Below, piece after piece: positions 8,240-17,756 of a stretch of DNA of 64,000 bases. This stretch comes from Chromatium okenii (GTDB lineage Bacteria > Pseudomonadota > Gammaproteobacteria > Chromatiales > Chromatiaceae). The DNA is taken from assembly GCF_002958735.1 (NCBI RefSeq), contig NZ_PPGH01000037.1, positions 946,001 to 1,010,000 on the forward strand, in the 5' to 3' direction. Within the stretch, counting starts at the first letter, position 1, and the number at the start of each line of letters is the position of its first letter. Under the pieces are notes generated by a model, which saw only the letters and a program-made list of their open reading frames with translations, was not told the DNA's origin and did not search any database. Both the position numbers and the translations under genes were made by a program.

Positions 8240-8977
8240 TACAACGTTGACCAATTTTTGCCAGTGACAAATATCCGTTGATTGGTCTTGTCGTAAGCGA
8301 TGCCGTTGAGTACGGCATCGCGGCTAGATCGCGCAGCGGCTGGCAATAAATCGCAAATTCAGCCAACTGTTGACTGCGCCGCTGGCGGGATCAATCCGCG
8401 CAATCACGTCTTGCTGCCAGACATTCGCCCAAATTTCGCCGTCAATCCATTCCAATTCGTTCAGCGCCGTAATCGGGCGCTCACCATCGTGCACCGTCAC
8501 CCGCCGCACCACCGCCGCGTTGCTGGATCAAACCACTGCAATTCCGCGCTGCCGTTGCTGATAATCCACTGGGTTCCATCGCTGGTGATGCCCCAGCCCT
8601 CGCCGCTATATTCAAAATAATCAATCGGTTGAAGCTGCTCGCGGTCGTAAATCAGCCCGATGTTTTCGCGCCAAGTCAGTTGCACCAGTTGCCCGCGCCA
8701 CGCGGTGAGCCCTTCTGCAAAACACATTCGCCGCCAATCGCGTTTCCTGCGCCACGCGACCGCTGCGCAAATCCACGCGCCGCAGCGCCGATTTTCCATA
8801 AAGTCCAATACTTTCAAATAATTGCCCATTAACCATGACCAAGCCCTGCGTGAATGCCGCTGGATCGTGTGGAAAAGTGGCGACCACACGCACACCGTAA
8901 ATCGGCGCAGTGATGCGCGTTTCGGGCGCAGCAATTGCTGTGTAAAGCATCAACAGTGCAATGAAATACTCGCGCAT
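8218..8977 (-). pseudogene. Glutaminyl-peptide cyclotransferase, frameshifted
   Basis: The pieces assemble into a plant/bacterial-type glutaminyl cyclase, a beta-propeller enzyme that forms N-terminal pyroglutamate on exported proteins. They include a signal peptide, FTQGLVMVNGQLFESIGLYG, RRVDLRSGRV, QLTWRENIGLIYDR, EYSGEGWGITSDG, LNELEWIDGEIWANVWQ and the C-terminal NGIAYDKTNQRIFVTGKNW. Frame changes near 8735, 8505 and 8335 separate them, and each can be repaired by about one base. The ATG overlaps the TAA of the upstream dCache-GGDEF gene (TAATG), which suggests one transcript. Confidence 0.85.
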
Positions 8978-10922
8978 TAGGACGCAATTTCAACGCGATT
9001 ACGTCCGGCAGCTTTGGCGCAATACAGTGCCTCATCTGCGCGGTTCATTAATTCCAACATTGATTCATCCTGTTGATAAATAGCGACACCAAAGCTGGCG
9101 GTTTTAGACCCAATCACTGGGAATTGATGATCGGCAATCGCTTGGCGTAGTTTTTCCGCAATCTGTTGAATCTCAATACGCGTAGCGACGGGGCAAATAG
9201 CAAGGAATTCTTCACCGCCCCAACGTCCCACTGCATCCGTTTTACGCAAATGCGTTTTTAATAACTGTGCGGTGGTAAAAAGTACCTTGTCACCAGTGAG
9301 ATGACCATATTGATCATTAACCGCTTTGAAATGATCAATGTCACATAGAATTATTCCAAACGATTCCTGATAACGATCTGAACGCATCAATTCGTGAGTT
9401 AAGATTTCTTCTATTTTGCGCCGATTATAAATTTCCGTTAAGAGATCAGTCGTTGCAAGTTGCTCTAATACTTCTGCCTGTTGATCTTTTAACCGTTCGC
9501 GTTGTTTCGCAGAGGCTAATTGATCTGTACGTGCATCCAGCTCGTTAACCATGTTATTAAAATTATGATTCAATTGATCGAGTTCTAAAATGCCAACAGT
9601 TGGGAATGTCTGCTCGTGTGGTTTCCAACGATTGAGATCGGTCGTTGCCTCGGAAAGCGTGTGAATTGGTGTCACAATTTTGTTGGCTAATTTGCGCACA
9701 TTAAACAGCAACAACATAAAAAAGAACACATAAAAAATAATCATCACGCCAATTGCAACATAGCCGATGTGATTACTCATGCTGCGCAATTTTTCGATCG
9801 GCGCAAACACATCATCTTGATGGACTAATACCAAAATGTTCCATCCCGTTTCAGAAACTTTTGTTTGAATCAAAAAATAGGTTTTATCAGAAATAGCAAT
9901 TCTAAAATGGTATTTTGTGAATTCAAAAAGCCTTTCATTTGATCACGAATTTTTTGGTCTTTTATTTTTAACATATTGTATTCAATTGGTTTTCCAATCG
10001 TCGTTACAATTGGTTCCTGATAACTATGTTGTTGCGTTTCTTGAAATCCAAAAATCTGCTCGATCTGTTTCGGCATTGCTAAAATTGCGCCGGTTTTATC
10101 GACCAAAAATGCTGCCGCATCCCAAGATAGATTTAAGTTCAGAACGCTCTGAATAAAGTGATCAATGGTGACATCCATGCCTGTCACTCCTTCTAAAAAA
10201 TCCCCGCGATAAATCGGCACAATGTTTGAAATCACCCAACCCTGACCAACGGGATCAAGATACGCATTTGTCCAAACAGGAGAGCGTGGCGGATTATGCG
10301 CTGCATCTGCACTAAAATAGAATGCAAGATCATTAACATCCCAGCTTGGACCAAAGCGTTCGGCTGCATCCTGCATAAATGGATAAATGCGATTCATTTC
10401 GTCCCAAGTGTTAAGATAGATTTGATTCACAATCGAATTGGTGTTGACGATGGACTTAAATAAGACATCCATGCTTTCGCTACATCGCGCTTTGCGTTGC
10501 TCTTCTTTTCCAATGGGTGTCGTTGCAGCGTAATAAACACTGCTACCACCATTATCTACCGTTTTATAATACGCGCCGTTGTCGTGAAGACGGAATTTCG
10601 GTTCACCATTGGGTAAAAAACAATGGTTCTTGTGGGCAAAAAAAGTTTGATGCTCTTGTTGGAGGAGTTGAGCAAGACGTGTGATTTCTTGTAATTGTAA
10701 ATTGATATTGCTGGCTTCTTTTGAAACAACAGTGAGTAAATTAGTTGTCACCTCTTTTAATAAAAATTCTTGATTGCGTGTTGAAATATATTGATTGATG
10801 CCGAAGTAGAGCAATAGCAGAACAATTTCAATAACAAACATCTGCAGTAAGGCACTGCGCAAATAATTACGATGAATCAATTTTTGCAAGCTAATTGCGG
10901 ATTTTTGTATTGACCTTGTCAT
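8977..10922 (-). CDS. dCache-HAMP-GGDEF diguanylate cyclase with one frameshift
   Basis: The first part (10922 to about 9925) encodes a transmembrane helix and a double-Cache periplasmic sensor. The second part (from about 9930) encodes the end of the sensor, a second helix (about 9700-9790), HAMP, a short coiled coil and a GGDEF domain with active-site GGEEF and an RKTD inhibitory site five residues before it. The frames change in the CTTTTTG tract at about 9925-9931. One extra base gives the smooth reading GLFEFTKYHFRIAISDKTYF. The gene is therefore one intact sensor cyclase if the break is a sequence error, and a split pseudogene if not. Both halves are otherwise free of damage. Confidence 0.85.
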
Positions 10923-11093
10923 AAATACCTTTTATGAAATACGGTTATAAAGTATGGATTGTTTTATTGATTTTTTGTAAGATAATCACGGTTAACCGTG
11001 TGCACATCGTCAACAATATGCCACAATTGCGCTGCATCAACTGTTGCATATGGTTACAATCTTGCACTGATTCATCATTTCGGAGCGTTTTGC

Positions 11094-11612
11094 ATGTCTC
11101 GTTCGATTCTATTTGCGCTGACGTTGTCACTATTCGCAACGTTCCCCGTGCTGGCTGCCAATAATATCGGTATTGGTGCGGTCGATATGCAGCAGGTGTT
11201 GGAACAAAGCAAGTTGGGAAAGCGGTTGCAGGAACAATTGCGGCAGGAGTTTGAACCACAAGCACGTAAATTTGCAGAGGAAGAAAAAGAAATTCATGCA
11301 CTGCAACAGGCGTTTGAGCGCGATAAAGCGTTGATGAGTAAAGATCAGGCGGCGAAACAAGAAAAGGAGCTGGTTGGGCGTATTGAAGCGTATCAAAAAA
11401 AGGTGCAACCATTGCAGCAGGAATTAGCGAAGGCGCAACAAATTAAAGGACGTGAAATCGTCGCGCCGGCGCGTGAAGCAGTGAATACCGTAGCGAAAAA
11501 GAAAAAGCTGTCGATGGTGGTTGAACGCGGATTAGCGGGAATGCTGTATCTTGATTCAACGCTGGATATTACTGCCGATGTCATTGAAGAACTGAATTCA
11601 CGAGCGAAATAA
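11094..11612 (+). CDS. skp: OmpH/Skp periplasmic chaperone
   Basis: This 172-residue protein has a signal peptide ending near LAA and a long charged coiled coil (about 40-140), the tentacles of Skp that hold unfolded outer-membrane proteins between the Sec and BAM complexes. The start at 11094 is preferred because CGGAG lies at 11081-11085 and the signal peptide begins there; the frame is open further upstream. It is usually next to bamA and lpxD, which are absent here, so this is a stand-alone copy. A strong terminator follows. Confidence 0.88.
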   Translation: MSRSILFALTLSLFATFPVLAANNIGIGAVDMQQVLEQSKLGKRLQEQLRQEFEPQARKFAEEEKEIHALQQAFERDKALMSKDQAAKQEKELVGRIEAYQKKVQPLQQELAKAQQIKGREIVAPAREAVNTVAKKKKLSMVVERGLAGMLYLDSTLDITADVIEELNSRAK

Positions 11613-11632
11613 AGCGTTTCGCTGAATCATAA

Positions 11633-11662
11633 AAAACCCCGATCAAATGATCGGGGTTTTTA
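11633..11662. terminator. Bidirectional intrinsic terminator between skp and phaC
   Basis: The stem AACCCCGATCA/TGATCGGGGTT has a two-base loop and is flanked by A- and T-tracts, so it can end both skp and phaC transcripts. Confidence 0.92.
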
Positions 11663-11690
11663 TTAAACGTCATTCAATTTTCACTACATC

Positions 11691-12761
11691 TTAGGGTCGC
11701 GCATTCAGCCATTTGCCAATTGCTGGCGTGACTTCTTTCTGCGCCTTGCCACTCACATAAATCCCAATGTGACCACCGGGAAATGCCAATTCGGTGTAAT
11801 CGTTGCTGCTAGTGCGTCCATTCAATGCCTTCGACGCATCTGGTGGCACAAGATGATCTTGCAGCGCATAAATGTTGAGTACCGGACAGGTGATGTTTTT
11901 TAAATCAACTTCATGCTGACCTAACCACACACCGCCGTTAATAAAACCGTTGTGTTGATAAAAATCTTTAATGAACTGCCGGAAGGTCTCACCCGCTTGA
12001 TCGGGGCTGTCAAAAATCCATTTTTCCATGCGCAGAAAGTTCTTCACTTTCTTCGGATCATCAAGCATATCAACCATGTTGACGTATTTTTGCCCCATCA
12101 AACTATACGGCTTGAGCGTGAGAAAACTCCAATTGAGCAATTCACCGGGGATATTGCCCATCGTATCCACTGCCAAATCAATATCGACGTGCTGTACCCA
12201 CGCAGACAATAGATTGTCCGGCGTTTTGAAATCGACTGGCGTGACCATCGTCACTAGATTATTCACCTTTTCAGGATGCAGCGCCGCATACATCAAACTG
12301 AATGCACCGCCCTGACAAATCCCCAGTAGATTCACCTTATCGACACCGAGTTCTTCACGCAGATGTTCGACGCAGCTATCAATATAACCATTGATATAAT
12401 CGTCAAGCGTAATGGCGCGATCTGCTTGATCGGGATAACCCCAATCAATTAAATAAACATCCTGACCAGTTGCCAGCAAGCCTTTGATTGTCGAACGATC
12501 TTCCTGAATATCGGTCATGTATGGGCGATTGACCAGCGCATATACAATTAAAAGCGGCGTGGCGCTCGGCGTGACACCTTCTGGCGTGTCATAACGATAA
12601 AGCGTCAATTTATCTTCTTGATACACAATCTGCTTTGAACTCACACCTTCATCAATGGCTTCGGCATTGAGTAGGTTTTCCATGCTCTGACCCAGCTTGC
12701 GGCTGTAATCCAGCATTTCTTGCGCAAGTTGATCGGGGCGAATATTAATCGGCGTCATCAT
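11691..12761 (-). CDS. phaC: Class III PHA synthase catalytic subunit PhaC
   Basis: PhaC polymerises 3-hydroxyacyl-CoA into polyhydroxyalkanoate on the granule surface as a complex with PhaE. The 356-residue length is that of class III enzymes (class I are nearly 600). The lipase-like box reads GICQGG with nucleophile Cys149, and the other triad residues fall at Asp302 (LQDHLVPP) and His331 (PGGHIGIYVSG). These are the positions known for Allochromatium vinosum PhaC. phaE lies 12 bp upstream on the same strand, so both are probably co-transcribed from the divergent promoter region at 13833-13959. Confidence 0.97.
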   Translation of the reverse strand: MMTPINIRPDQLAQEMLDYSRKLGQSMENLLNAEAIDEGVSSKQIVYQEDKLTLYRYDTPEGVTPSATPLLIVYALVNRPYMTDIQEDRSTIKGLLATGQDVYLIDWGYPDQADRAITLDDYINGYIDSCVEHLREELGVDKVNLLGICQGGAFSLMYAALHPEKVNNLVTMVTPVDFKTPDNLLSAWVQHVDIDLAVDTMGNIPGELLNWSFLTLKPYSLMGQKYVNMVDMLDDPKKVKNFLRMEKWIFDSPDQAGETFRQFIKDFYQHNGFINGGVWLGQHEVDLKNITCPVLNIYALQDHLVPPDASKALNGRTSSNDYTELAFPGGHIGIYVSGKAQKEVTPAIGKWLNARP

Positions 12762-12773
12762 CGGTATTGCTCC

Positions 12774-13832
12774 TTATTCCGGCTGGGCTGGCTTGCGACG
12801 CACTGGCGTTTTAGCAACCGACGCAGTGGTTTTAATTGCGGTTGGCAATGTAGATGCAGAATCACCAACCAATGCAGCAACCTGTTTTTCTAAAGTGTGT
12901 AACCGATGACGCAATTGCTTATTTTCGCGGCGCGTTTCCTGTAAACGATCCTGCACAGTGCGTAATTCGCTGCGGCTGGGCATATTCATGGTGCCGAGAT
13001 TTTCATCGACGATAATCGCCATGCGCTTTTTCATTGCCATCTGCGCGTTAATCAAATGACCGTGAATCTTGGCGTATTCTGGCGTTGCTACTTCTTCCGC
13101 ATAGACTGCTTCGCAGCATGTCACCCAGTCATCATATAAAGCGCGAGCGGAATCAATTGGTTTTTCAGTGGAGCTAACTTCCTGTAAACGCTGCGCCATG
13201 CGTTGAACAGATTTCATGCCCAATTGATTATAAAAGCCAATGTATTCCTGCAATGCTGCCTGATAATCCATTGAGCGCCGAATTAAATCCTGATATTGAC
13301 CCTGCTCTTCACGGGTATAACCGAGACCAGGGGCAGCCAATGCGCGATGGAGATGATCTTTTAGATGATCGTGCGGCACGTTGCGCAGCATATCGCCGGG
13401 CATGGGCGACATCGAAGACATCATCCGCTGCCAGTTATCAAGCGGCATTTCCCAAAACGACATCATGCGCTGCGCGGCGTTACCTTCATCGTCAAGCGAA
13501 ACGGTGAACCGTTTCTGCATGTCTTCAAGGGCTTGTGTCCACCACGTCATGCCAGTGTTGGTATTGGCATCAGTCGGCTGGGCGGACAGCGTTTCGGCGA
13601 GCCGAAAAAACACCTTGCCTTGCTCCATCATCCGCTCCATGAATGCTTTGGACGCATCCGGTGCGGCTGGAGACAGCGCCTTCCACCAATGATCGAGCCC
13701 GTTTTCCCACGGCATGGTCAATGGCGCAGTGCCGCCCATGCCCATGGCTTTTTGACTCATCGCCGTCCAGTTGTCCCAATACTTGCGCTGTAGCGCCAGC
13801 CAATCGTCGTTAAAAAAGCTGTCATTTGACAT
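12774..13832 (-). CDS. phaE: Class III PHA synthase accessory subunit PhaE
   Basis: This 352-residue protein has the PhaE features: an N terminus rich in Trp (DDWLALQRKYWDNW), a helical middle, and a C-terminal coiled coil (about 295-330, ending HRLHTLEKQVAALV) followed by a basic Lys/Arg/Pro tail. PhaE has no catalytic residues. It activates PhaC and is required for class III synthase activity. The start at 13832 is the first Met of the conserved N terminus. The gene is divergent from phaA and shares its 127-bp intergenic region. Confidence 0.95.
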   Translation of the reverse strand: MSNDSFFNDDWLALQRKYWDNWTAMSQKAMGMGGTAPLTMPWENGLDHWWKALSPAAPDASKAFMERMMEQGKVFFRLAETLSAQPTDANTNTGMTWWTQALEDMQKRFTVSLDDEGNAAQRMMSFWEMPLDNWQRMMSSMSPMPGDMLRNVPHDHLKDHLHRALAAPGLGYTREEQGQYQDLIRRSMDYQAALQEYIGFYNQLGMKSVQRMAQRLQEVSSTEKPIDSARALYDDWVTCCEAVYAEEVATPEYAKIHGHLINAQMAMKKRMAIIVDENLGTMNMPSRSELRTVQDRLQETRRENKQLRHRLHTLEKQVAALVGDSASTLPTAIKTTASVAKTPVRRKPAQPE

Positions 13833-13959
13833 GAGGTTGTTTTCCGTGGTTATTTTCGATGAAACTTAACATGCTGATTTGTGCACTGCAACAAAGATGC
13901 GTAGAATTCAGCACCGCGTATCAATTTCACAATTAGATTTCAGAGGACTTCCCATTCCC
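13833..13959. promoter_or_regulatory. Divergent phaEC/phaA promoter region with candidate PhaR operator
   Basis: The region holds TTGTGCACTGCAACA at 13879-13893, an imperfect palindrome of TTGTGCA and TGCAACAA. Nearly the same 15 bases (one C/T change) occur upstream of the phasin at 17254-17268. PhaR proteins of other bacteria bind TGC-rich palindromes in pha promoters, so this is a good candidate operator. The ribosome site for phaA is GAGG at 13942-13946. Confidence 0.6.
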
Positions 13960-15144
13960 ATGAGCGAAAACATCGTAATCGTTGCCGCCGGACGCACCGC
14001 CGTTGGCACCTTTGGCGGCAGTCTGGCCGCATTGCCTGCAACCGAACTTGGCGCAACGGTTTTGAAAGCATTGCTGGCGCGTACCGGCATTGCGCCGGAG
14101 CAGATTGATGAAGTCATTCTCGGTCAAGTCTTGACTGCTGGCGTTGGTCAAAATCCCGCTCGCCAAACCACGCTCAACGCGGGTTTACCGCAGCAAGTGC
14201 CAGCAATGACCATCAATAAGGTTTGTGGCAGCGGATTGAAAGCGGTGCATTTGGCGATGCAGGCAGTGGCTTGTGGCGATGCAGACATTGTGATTGCGGG
14301 CGGTCAGGAAAACATGAGCCAATCTGCGCACGTTCTGCCGCATTCCCGCGACGGCCAGCGGATGGGCGATTGGCAACTGAAAGACACCATGATCGTTGAT
14401 GGTCTCTGGGATGCGTTCAATAACTATCACATGGGCGTCACCGCCGAGAACATCGCCACGCAATATGGCTTTGATCGCGCCGCGCAAGATCAATTTGCCG
14501 CTGCCTCGCAACAGAAAGCCGAAGCAGCGATTCAAGCTGGGCGTTTCGCTGATGAAATCATTCCGGTGAGCATTCCGCAGCGCAAAGGCGATCCGTTGGT
14601 TTTCGCCACTGACGAATTCCCACGCGCAGGGACAACGGCAGAAACGCTCGGCAAACTGCGCCCAGCGTTTGATAAAAATGGCACGGTGACGGCGGGCAAT
14701 GCGTCGGGCATTAACGACGGCGCAGCAATGGTGATCGTGATGACCGAAACCAAAGCCAAGGCGCTGGGTTTGACACCGCTGGCGCGTCTGGTCGCCTTCG
14801 CCAGCGCCGGGGTTGATCCGGCAATCATGGGCACGGGACCAATTCCCGCCTCCACCAAATGTTTGGAAAAAGCCGGTTGGACGCCCGCCGATTTAGATTT
14901 AATCGAAGCGAATGAAGCCTTTGCAGCGCAGGCGATGTCGGTCAATCAAGAGATGGGCTGGGATTTATCGAAGGTCAACGTCAACGGCGGCGCGATTGCG
15001 CTCGGTCATCCGATTGGTGCATCCGGTGCGCGGATTTTGGTGACGCTGCTGTATGAGATGCAGCGCCGCGATGCGAAAAAAGGTTTGGCGACGCTGTGCA
15101 TCGGTGGTGGTCAGGGCGTGGCGCTGGCGGTTGAGCGAATGTAA
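13960..15144 (+). CDS. phaA: Acetyl-CoA C-acetyltransferase (beta-ketothiolase)
   Basis: The enzyme condenses two acetyl-CoA to acetoacetyl-CoA, the first step of poly-3-hydroxybutyrate synthesis. The 394-residue protein has the nucleophile Cys89 in [11 protein letters not shown], the His motif [14 protein letters not shown] and the second catalytic Cys in [10 protein letters not shown] near the C terminus. The frame extends upstream, but the ATG at 13960 has GAGG 13 bp before it and begins the family N terminus [16 protein letters not shown]. It is divergent from phaEC and followed by a strong terminator. Confidence 0.96.
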   Translation: MSENIVIVAAGRTAVGTFGGSLAALPATELGATVLKALLARTGIAPEQIDEVILGQVLTAGVGQNPARQTTLNAGLPQQVPAMTINKVCGSGLKAVHLAMQAVACGDADIVIAGGQENMSQSAHVLPHSRDGQRMGDWQLKDTMIVDGLWDAFNNYHMGVTAENIATQYGFDRAAQDQFAAASQQKAEAAIQAGRFADEIIPVSIPQRKGDPLVFATDEFPRAGTTAETLGKLRPAFDKNGTVTAGNASGINDGAAMVIVMTETKAKALGLTPLARLVAFASAGVDPAIMGTGPIPASTKCLEKAGWTPADLDLIEANEAFAAQAMSVNQEMGWDLSKVNVNGGAIALGHPIGASGARILVTLLYEMQRRDAKKGLATLCIGGGQGVALAVERM

Positions 15145-15162
15145 TGCGTTGATTGCATGAGA

Positions 15163-15192
15163 TAAAAAACCCCGCTGCGGCGGGGTTTTTTG
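15163..15192 (+). terminator. Intrinsic terminator after phaA
   Basis: The stem AAAACCCCGC/GCGGGGTTTT has a TGCG loop and a T-tract. It separates phaA from the MFS gene. Confidence 0.93.
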
Positions 15193-15230
15193 TGCGTCAG
15201 TGTCAGCGCATTGTGATGTGCATTTTCATT

Positions 15231-15269
15231 GCAAGTCATGCGAAATCTCGTTAGGTTGCGATGACTTGC
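15231..15269. promoter_or_regulatory. Inverted repeat upstream of the MFS gene
   Basis: GCAAGTCAT at 15231-15239 and ATGACTTGC at 15261-15269 form a perfect 9-bp inverted repeat 23 bp before the proposed start. It may be an operator or a leader hairpin. No terminator-like T-run follows. Confidence 0.5.
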
Positions 15270-15292
15270 GATCTACGCCTAGGATTTAACTT

Positions 15293-16630
15293 TTGAAATC
15301 AATGCACAATCAACATCTTTCTGTCCGCATCGGACACCTGCAACTTGCGCCCGGCATTCACGCCCGTCACGGCTGGACATTTCTCGCGGCAGCCTTTTTT
15401 TCGATTGGTTTGATGATCTTCATTTCAATCGGTCAAACCTACATCCTGAATGAACATTTGCACATTCCCGCCAACGAACAGGGCGCGATCAGCGGCAACT
15501 TGGTGTTTTTCACTGAGATTCTGACGCTGCTGCTCTTTTTACCTGCCGGAGTGCTGATGGATCGCATCGGACGCCGACCAGTGTATGCCGCAGGATTTTT
15601 GCTGCTGGCGCTGACTTATGTGCTGTATCCGTTCGCTGAATCAGTCACGGCGCTGTACTTAGATCGCATCATTTATGCACTCGCCGTAGTCACCGTCGCT
15701 GGCGGACTCTCCACCGTCATGGCGGATTACCCTGCCGAATGTTCACGCGGCAAATTGGTCGCCGCAGTCGGCGTATTGAGTGGTTTGGGCGTGGTCATCA
15801 TCAGCCAAGGCTTTGGCAGCGTTCCAAAAATGTTCATCAACGCAGGATTTGATGGCATCACTGCCGGACGCATGACGCACCTCATCGTGGCTGGGCTGGC
15901 AATTGCGGTCGCAGTGATGACATGGTGGGGTTTGAAACCCGGTGTCCCGATATGTCACGACGAGCGCCCGACTGTACGCGAATTGCTCCTCAGTGGCTTT
16001 GCGCAAGCCCGCAATCCGCGCATTTTATTAGCTTATTCAGCAGCGTTCATTGCGCGTGGCGATCAATCGGTCAACGCAGTATTTTTGATTTTATGGGGCA
16101 CACTGGCCGGCAAAGCAGCTGGTTTAGAGCCGGCCGCAGCAGTGATGGGCGGAACTTTTATTTTCGTGATCGCACAAATTGCTGCGCTGGTGTGGGCACC
16201 AATTTTAGGTCCGCTGCTCGATCGCATTGACCGCGTGAGCGCCTTGGCGGTGTGTATGGGACTTTCCGCCATTGGCAATTTAGCTTTACTGCTGCTCGAT
16301 GACCCTTTAGCAAAACACGGCATGATCTTTTTCATTCTGCTGGGCATTGGGCAAATTAGCGTTTTTCTTGGCGGTCAATCGCTCATTGGACAAGAAGCGC
16401 CACTCGCACAACGCGGCGCAGTATTAGGCGCATTTAATGTCGCTGGCGCGATTGGTATTCTATTGATGACCGCAATTGGTGGGCAGCTTTTCGATCACGT
16501 TGATCCGCGAGCACCTTTCGTGGTGATTGGCTTCGTCAACATTTTATTATTGGTGGCGAGTGTTTATGTGCGCATTCAACATCATCGCCCGCCGACTGCG
16601 GATGACGCACCGCCTGTACCAATTGCTTGA
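15293..16630 (+). CDS. Major facilitator superfamily transporter
   Basis: The 445-residue protein has about twelve hydrophobic helices in two halves and the MFS loop motif GVLMDRIGRRPVYAAGF after helix 2. A related motif, GPLLDRIDRVSALAV, lies in the second half. The substrate is unknown. Its place between phaA and phaR suggests, but does not show, a link to carbon-storage precursors. TTG at 15293 has AGG at 15281-15283 at a usable distance, while the ATG at 15302 would be too far from it, so a TTG start is likely. A 10-bp inverted repeat follows the stop. Confidence 0.85.
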   Translation: MKSMHNQHLSVRIGHLQLAPGIHARHGWTFLAAAFFSIGLMIFISIGQTYILNEHLHIPANEQGAISGNLVFFTEILTLLLFLPAGVLMDRIGRRPVYAAGFLLLALTYVLYPFAESVTALYLDRIIYALAVVTVAGGLSTVMADYPAECSRGKLVAAVGVLSGLGVVIISQGFGSVPKMFINAGFDGITAGRMTHLIVAGLAIAVAVMTWWGLKPGVPICHDERPTVRELLLSGFAQARNPRILLAYSAAFIARGDQSVNAVFLILWGTLAGKAAGLEPAAAVMGGTFIFVIAQIAALVWAPILGPLLDRIDRVSALAVCMGLSAIGNLALLLLDDPLAKHGMIFFILLGIGQISVFLGGQSLIGQEAPLAQRGAVLGAFNVAGAIGILLMTAIGGQLFDHVDPRAPFVVIGFVNILLLVASVYVRIQHHRPPTADDAPPVPIA

Positions 16631-16641
16631 CATTAAACATT

Positions 16642-16675
16642 TGCTGCATCAACGACGCATGGCAATGATGCAGCA
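16642..16675. promoter_or_regulatory. Perfect TGC-rich inverted repeat upstream of phaR
   Basis: TGCTGCATCA (16642-16651) and TGATGCAGCA (16666-16675) are perfect inverted repeats with a 14-base spacer, 36 bp before phaR. TGC-rich symmetry fits an autoregulatory PhaR site. A factor-dependent terminator of the MFS gene is the alternative, but no T-run follows. Confidence 0.5.
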
Positions 16676-16711
16676 CATTTTCAACTGTTTGGTATTAGCT
16701 GGACAAAACCA

Positions 16712-17194
16712 ATGGAATTGCAACGCGAACGCCTCATTAAAAAATATCCCAATCGGCGGCTCTACGATACGCAAGTTAGTCGCTATATCACGGTAGCGGA
16801 TGTCCGCAATTTAGTGATGACGGGTATTCCGATTCGTGTATTAGATACGGCAAATGACGCCGATATTACTCGGGCGATTTTGCTGCAAATCATGCTGGAG
16901 GAAGAAAGCGGTGGTGAACCACTTTTTACTGCCAATATGCTGGCGCAGATCATTCGTTTTTACGGCGGTACATTGCAGGGAATGTTTACCCGTTATTTGG
17001 AGACATCACTTGATCTATTTGCCAAGCAGCAGCAGGAAATGACGCAGTCGTGGACGGAAAATCCGTTTGAGGCGATGACGCGCATGACTCAGAAAAATGT
17101 CGAGATTTGGGCTGATTTACAACAGGATTTCATGCGAGCAGCGGGGTTTAACTTTGGCGCGAAACGTCCCAAAAAAGAGGACGATTCCGCATGA
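16712..17194 (+). CDS. phaR: PHA synthesis repressor PhaR
   Basis: The 160-residue protein starts with the PHB/PHA accumulation regulator DNA-binding domain (RLIKKYPNRRLYDTQVSRYI, then TVADVRNLV). The following region (about 60-115) resembles the PHB-binding part. PhaR binds both nascent PHA and DNA. Without polymer it represses phasin and its own gene, and granules titrate it off. The gene lies upstream of the phasin, whose leader carries the candidate operator, so it acts locally. The C-terminal KRPKKEDDS tail is charged and variable. Confidence 0.95.
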   Translation: MELQRERLIKKYPNRRLYDTQVSRYITVADVRNLVMTGIPIRVLDTANDADITRAILLQIMLEEESGGEPLFTANMLAQIIRFYGGTLQGMFTRYLETSLDLFAKQQQEMTQSWTENPFEAMTRMTQKNVEIWADLQQDFMRAAGFNFGAKRPKKEDDSA

Positions 17195-17253
17195 CCGCGA
17201 GCACGGCAAAAAATTTGCAAATTGGGTGTTGACCTGAAACGCCGAGACGTTTA

Positions 17254-17284
17254 TTGTGCACCGCAACATTGCTGCACTGCACAA
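17254..17284. promoter_or_regulatory. Candidate PhaR operator in the phasin leader
   Basis: TTGTGCA (17254-17260) and TGCACAA (17278-17284) are a perfect 7-bp inverted repeat, with more TGC triplets between them. The left 15 bases match the phaEC/phaA site at 13879 except for one C/T change. It lies just upstream of the phasin ribosome site. Confidence 0.6.
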
Positions 17285-17303
17285 TCTCTCTTGGAGACTG
17301 ACG

Positions 17304-17669
17304 ATGACAACAACCGAGACTTTGAACACCGTAAACGAACTGACCAACAAGAACGTTGAGCGCCTGACCAGCCTCGGCGAACTGAATATGCGCATCTTCG
17401 AGAAGATGGCGACCCGTCAGATGGATGCTCTGACGCTGTACATGGATCACACCCTGCGCCTGACCAAGCTCGCCACTGAAGCCAAGGGCTACAACGAGTT
17501 TTTTCAAGGTCAGATCGAAGCGACCAAAGAACTCAGCGAGCGGGTGATGACGGAAAGCAAAACCACGCTGCAACTGGTCAACGAAGCGCGTGATGATTAT
17601 CGCGTGTGGCTGGAAAAGAACACGGCAGAAATGACGGCTGATCTGCGCCAGCACACTACGACGGCTTGA
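17304..17669 (+). CDS. phaP: Phasin family PHA granule protein
   Basis: The 121-residue, almost fully helical protein lacks cysteine and membrane segments. It matches the phasin_2 type with ELTNKNVERLTSLGELNMR at the start and an amphipathic body ending RQHTTTA. Phasins coat PHA granules and control their number and size. The ATG at 17304 is chosen because GGAG lies at 17292-17295; the open frame upstream overlaps the operator. Codon use is GC-rich with CTG/AAG/GAC preference, stronger than in its neighbours, which fits high expression. Confidence 0.92.
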   Translation: MTTTETLNTVNELTNKNVERLTSLGELNMRIFEKMATRQMDALTLYMDHTLRLTKLATEAKGYNEFFQGQIEATKELSERVMTESKTTLQLVNEARDDYRVWLEKNTAEMTADLRQHTTTA

Positions 17670-17756
17670 TTGCAAGTCGATGATCCACGGATGGATCATT
17701 TTGAACCAGCAGCGGATGCACAATTTTATAATAAACAAGATTTTGGAGGAACAAAC

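Noticed and set aside
8977..10922. Two separate genes: a Cache-only sensor and a GGDEF protein
   Set aside because: The second frame starts inside the Cache domain, and one base in a T-run joins them smoothly, so it is one gene with a frame break.
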